Assembly (NCBI GenBank): GCA_963820035.1
Contig: CAWFYK010000009.1
Span: 634,111 to 698,110 of the forward strand
DNA: 64,000 bases
Source of the DNA: JAWWPG01 sp963820035
Lineage (GTDB): Bacteria; Actinomycetota; Actinomycetes; Propionibacteriales; Nocardioidaceae
Direction: 5' to 3'
In this document: positions 61,411-64,000 of the stretch, in pieces
How the letters are laid out: each line of letters begins with the position of its first letter
Position numbering within the stretch: position 1 is the stretch's first letter
Program-made: the position numbers and the translations under genes
The notes under the pieces: model-generated
Databases searched by the model: none
Told to the model about the DNA's origin: nothing
What the model saw: only the letters and a program-made list of their open reading frames with translations

Positions 61411-62415
61411 CTACTTCTCGCTGTCCAGCATCGCCATCTGCCTCTCGGCGTAGCGTGTGCCGGCGACCTGCGCGGTCGGCATGGCCGCCTCGATCGCGGC
61501 GAGCTGCTCGTTGCTCAGCGCCACGTCGGCGGCACCGAGGGTCTCGGCGAGGCGTTCGCGAGTACGCGCACCGACGATCGGGACGATGTCGTCCCCACGC
61601 GAGGAGACCCAGGCGATCGCGGCCTGTGCGACCGTGATGCCGGCCTCTCCGGCGACTGTGCGGAGCGCCTCGACCAGCTCGAGGTTGCGTTCGAGGTTGT
61701 CGCCTTGGAATCGAGGAGTGTGCAAGCGGTAGTCACCCGCGCCGGTGTTGCTCGGGTCGTAGTGACCGCTGATCAGGCCACGTGACAGCACGCCGTACGC
61801 GGTGATGCCGATGCCGAGCTCGCGGCAGGCGTCGAGGATGTCGCCCTCCGGGCCGCGCGAGATCAGGGAGTACTCGATCTGCAGGTCACTGATCGGGTGG
61901 ACGGCGTGGGCCCGGCGGATCGTGTGGGCACCGACCTCGGACAAGCCGATGTGTCGGACGTAGCCGGCTGTGACCAGCTCGGCCATCGCGCCGATGGTCT
62001 CTTCGATCGGGACATCCGGGTCGAGCCGTGCTGGGCGGTAGATGTCGACGTGGTCGGTGCCGAGGCGAGCCAGGGAGTACGCGAGCCAGGTCTTGACCGC
62101 TGCCGGGCGGGCGTCGAACCCGAACCACGCCCCATCGGGTCCACGCAGTGCGCCGAACTTGACGCTGAGGTCGACCGCGTCGCGATCACGGCCTCTGAGG
62201 GCCTCGGCCAGCAACAACTCGTTGTGGCCCATGCCGTAGAAGTCGCCCGTATCGAGCAGCTTGACGCCGGCATCGAGCGCGGCGTGGATCGTGGCGATGC
62301 TCTCGTCGCGATCGGTCGGACCGTACACCGCCGACATACCCATCAGACCGAGGCCGATCGCGGAAGTAGAGCCGAGGGTGCCGAGCTTCTTGGTGGTCAG
62401 GGCCGAAGTAGTCAT
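61411..62415 (-). CDS. Aldo/keto reductase
   Basis: A 334-residue NADPH-dependent aldo/keto reductase. The catalytic tetrad region is present as D/Y in LLDTGDFYGMGHNE and K in VDLSVKFG. The usual catalytic His position reads DIYRPARLDP, where Ala replaces His; this clade-specific change is known from many actinobacterial members, so activity may be shifted rather than lost. The NADP-binding tail VAWVSSRGDDIVPIVGARTRERLAETLGA is intact. ATG 62415 is taken. It is divergent from the MmyB-type regulator gene 101 bp away, a common pairing. Confidence 0.88.
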   Translation of the reverse strand: MTTSALTTKKLGTLGSTSAIGLGLMGMSAVYGPTDRDESIATIHAALDAGVKLLDTGDFYGMGHNELLLAEALRGRDRDAVDLSVKFGALRGPDGAWFGFDARPAAVKTWLAYSLARLGTDHVDIYRPARLDPDVPIEETIGAMAELVTAGYVRHIGLSEVGAHTIRRAHAVHPISDLQIEYSLISRGPEGDILDACRELGIGITAYGVLSRGLISGHYDPSNTGAGDYRLHTPRFQGDNLERNLELVEALRTVAGEAGITVAQAAIAWVSSRGDDIVPIVGARTRERLAETLGAADVALSNEQLAAIEAAMPTAQVAGTRYAERQMAMLDSEK

Positions 62416-62516
62416 GTGTCGAGCGTGCGTCGCCGCCGGCCGATACGGGAGAGGAGCGGTCAACCACGGACTGACGATCCCTGTTTGGGGTTGCGCCGAC
62501 GCGTGATGATGGACGT

Positions 62517-63353
62517 ATGGACCGCCCAGCCCTTGCCGACTTCCTGCGCCGCCGCCGCGAAGCCCTCCAGCCCGCCGACGTAGGCCTCCCGGTCGGTCCC
62601 CGGCGCCGCGCCTCCGGACTGCGCCGCGAAGAGGTCGCCCAGCTCACCGGCATGTCGGTTGACTACTACGCCCGTCTCGAGCAGGCCCGGAGCCCGCAAC
62701 CATCGACCCAGATGCTGCGCGCTCTCGCGCGAACGCTCCGCCTGTCCGAGGACGAGGCCGACCACCTCCACCGACTCTCCGGTCACCCCGCGCCCGACCG
62801 GATGCGCTCCTCAAAGTACGTCCGACCGGTGCTGCTGCGGGTCATCGACCAGCTCGAGGACTGCGCGGCCTTCGTCGTCTCCGACCTTGGAGTCGTCCTG
62901 GCACAGAACCGGTTGTCGCGGTTGATTCACGGCGAACGCACCGGAGACTCCGGAGTCGAGGCGAGCTGGACCTGGCATTGGTTCGCAGATCCTGGCTCGC
63001 GATCCGTCTCGCCGGAGGACCAGCCGGAAGCGAGCCGGATCCGGGTCGCCGATCTGCGCGCCACCTGGTCGCGGCGGCCGAACGATCCTGACGTAGGCAA
63101 GCTGATCGACGCGCTGCTGGCGACCGGTGAGGAGTTCACCGAGATCTGGGAGCGCCACGAGGTCGGGCTCCGGCATCCGATGTCCAAGCGCTTGGTGCAC
63201 CCGCGGGTCGGGCTCCTCGAGGTCGACTGCGAGACGATGGCCACCGCCGAGGAGGGCCAGAGCCTGATCATCCTGAGTGCCGCGCCGGGAACCGAGACGT
63301 ACGGCAAGCTTGAACTCTTGCGGGTGCTCGGCGAGCAGCGCATCGACGCCTGA
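62517..63353 (+). CDS. MmyB-family XRE transcriptional regulator
   Basis: A 278-residue regulator. An N-terminal Cro/C1 helix-turn-helix (RRASGLRREEVAQLTGMSVDYYARLEQARSPQPSTQMLRALARTLRLSEDEADHL, about 28-85) precedes a MmyB-like ligand domain that folds like a PAS and often binds fatty acids (LEDCAAFVVSDLGVVLAQNRLSRLIHG and RHEVGLRHPMSKRLVHPRVGLLEVDCETM). It is divergent from the aldo/keto reductase and probably controls it. The start is ATG 62517. Confidence 0.88.
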   Translation: MDRPALADFLRRRREALQPADVGLPVGPRRRASGLRREEVAQLTGMSVDYYARLEQARSPQPSTQMLRALARTLRLSEDEADHLHRLSGHPAPDRMRSSKYVRPVLLRVIDQLEDCAAFVVSDLGVVLAQNRLSRLIHGERTGDSGVEASWTWHWFADPGSRSVSPEDQPEASRIRVADLRATWSRRPNDPDVGKLIDALLATGEEFTEIWERHEVGLRHPMSKRLVHPRVGLLEVDCETMATAEEGQSLIILSAAPGTETYGKLELLRVLGEQRIDA

Positions 63354-63392
63354 TCACTCCTCCGGGAACACCGCACAGGGCAGGACCTTCCG

Positions 63393-63923
63393 TTGGTGAG
63401 ACGGCAACGACACTTCCCGCTGTCGCGCGCGATCGCCTACACCGGCATGCGCCGCACCGAGGCGCTGGCCCTGCGCTGGGGCGATCTGACCACACGCAAC
63501 CAGGCGGAGACCACCAAGCCAGGATCAGCGCGAGTCCTCGACCGCGACACCGACACCCTCGCCGTGCTCAAGGCGTACAAGGCGGGGCGCGGAGCCATCT
63601 CGCTGAACCACGCACGTGCGGATGCCTACGTGTTCGGGAACGACGCCGGCGAGATCCGTTCGCCCAACGAGGTCAGCCGGCGCTGGACCTCCCGCGTCCA
63701 TCGGGAGCAGGCCGAGCTGGACGAACTGCCGCGAGTCACCCTCAAGGGCCTCCGGCACACGCACGCGACCCTGCTGCTCGAAGTCGCCGAGCACCCGAAG
63801 GTCGTTCAAGAGCGTCTTGGGCACTCCACGATCACCACGACGATGAACATCTACAGCCACGTCACTCCGACGATGCAGAAGGCCGCAGTGGATCGCTATG
63901 CAGCGCATCTCGCTCGGGCTTAG
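63393..63923 (+). pseudogene. N-terminally truncated tyrosine integrase
   Basis: The 176-residue frame holds only the catalytic domain: AIAYTGMRRTEALALRWGDL (Arg I), TLKGLRHTHATLLLEVAEHPKVVQERLGHSTITTTMNIYSHV (HxxR and the Tyr in MNIYSH). All four catalytic residues are present, but the arm-binding and core-binding domains are missing, and there is no good start or Shine-Dalgarno sequence before GTG 63393. It is a remnant of a second mobile element, distinct from the integrase at 23577. No att repeat can be identified within the window. Confidence 0.75.
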
Positions 63924-64000
63924 CACATATCTCAGCACATGCGCCGATTCGGCGCCCTGACCAGGACGGAGAATGCCCAGGTCAGAGACGGTTTACCACT

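Noticed and set aside
1..64000. CRISPR array or cas genes
   Set aside because: No series of short regularly spaced direct repeats and no Cas-like protein was seen anywhere.

Overview
The window is high-GC actinobacterial chromosome. The combination of a MenB-type menaquinone gene, tadA next to its actinobacterial companion gene, three-part PntAA/PntAB/PntB transhydrogenase genes, SARP/AfsR-like regulators, frequent GTG starts and GC-rich codon use fits Nocardioidaceae (Nocardioides-like). That placement is inference; no marker gene in the window fixes the genus.

Left part (1 to about 22,900). The window opens inside menB, followed by an APC-family permease. A plasma-membrane-type P-type ATPase sits just downstream of a universal stress protein, with a DosR-like box upstream of the pair. 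Next come a SnoaL-domain ECF sigma factor divergent from an alpha/beta hydrolase, a methyltransferase, and a decayed ParE-type toxin-antitoxin pair with a second, more degraded copy 1.8 kb away. Further on are a pterin-dehydratase/VOC fusion, a cupin protein, an MFS exporter with two palindromic operators upstream and a convergent TetR gene, CorA, the pntAA-pntAB-pntB operon, a gamma-family PLP enzyme, upp, and the tadA pair that ends at tRNA-Ser(CGA).

Mobile part (22,915 to about 36,620). An 11.25-kb integrative element is inserted in the 3' part of tRNA-Ser(CGA), between 61-bp direct repeats. It carries an excisionase-like gene and a tyrosine integrase (GTGA overlap), two small unknown genes, a solitary XRE antitoxin-like gene, a MobF relaxase/helicase gene broken by many frameshifts, and an AT-richer cargo pair: a STAND-type NTPase and a partner of unknown fold. 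The cargo pair is the best candidate here for an undescribed, possibly defensive, system. Just outside the right end an IS4-family insertion (8-bp target duplication) lies next to a DUF433 antitoxin-like gene.

Right part (36,900 to 64,000). This holds a CPA1-type antiporter, a LytR_C protein with its usual small neighbour, a patatin-like hydrolase, a cluster of palindromic repeats and a frameshifted FG-GAP exoprotein. A tightly coupled LysR / penicillin-interacting serine hydrolase / cyclase-ATPase operon is divergent from a MecA-like transpeptidase lipoprotein. Then follow secreted proteins (M6 protease, BNR-repeat protein, a 191-residue exported protein, an FKBP lipoprotein), a SARP-like regulator with its DNA-binding part at the C-terminus, an aldo/keto reductase divergent from a MmyB-type regulator, and an N-terminally truncated integrase at the edge.

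Single-base indels, several in or beside G/C runs, disrupt at least four loci (ParE toxin, relaxase, IS4 transposase tail, FG-GAP protein). Real decay and sequencing error cannot be separated from this sequence alone, and calls on those genes should be read with that in mind.
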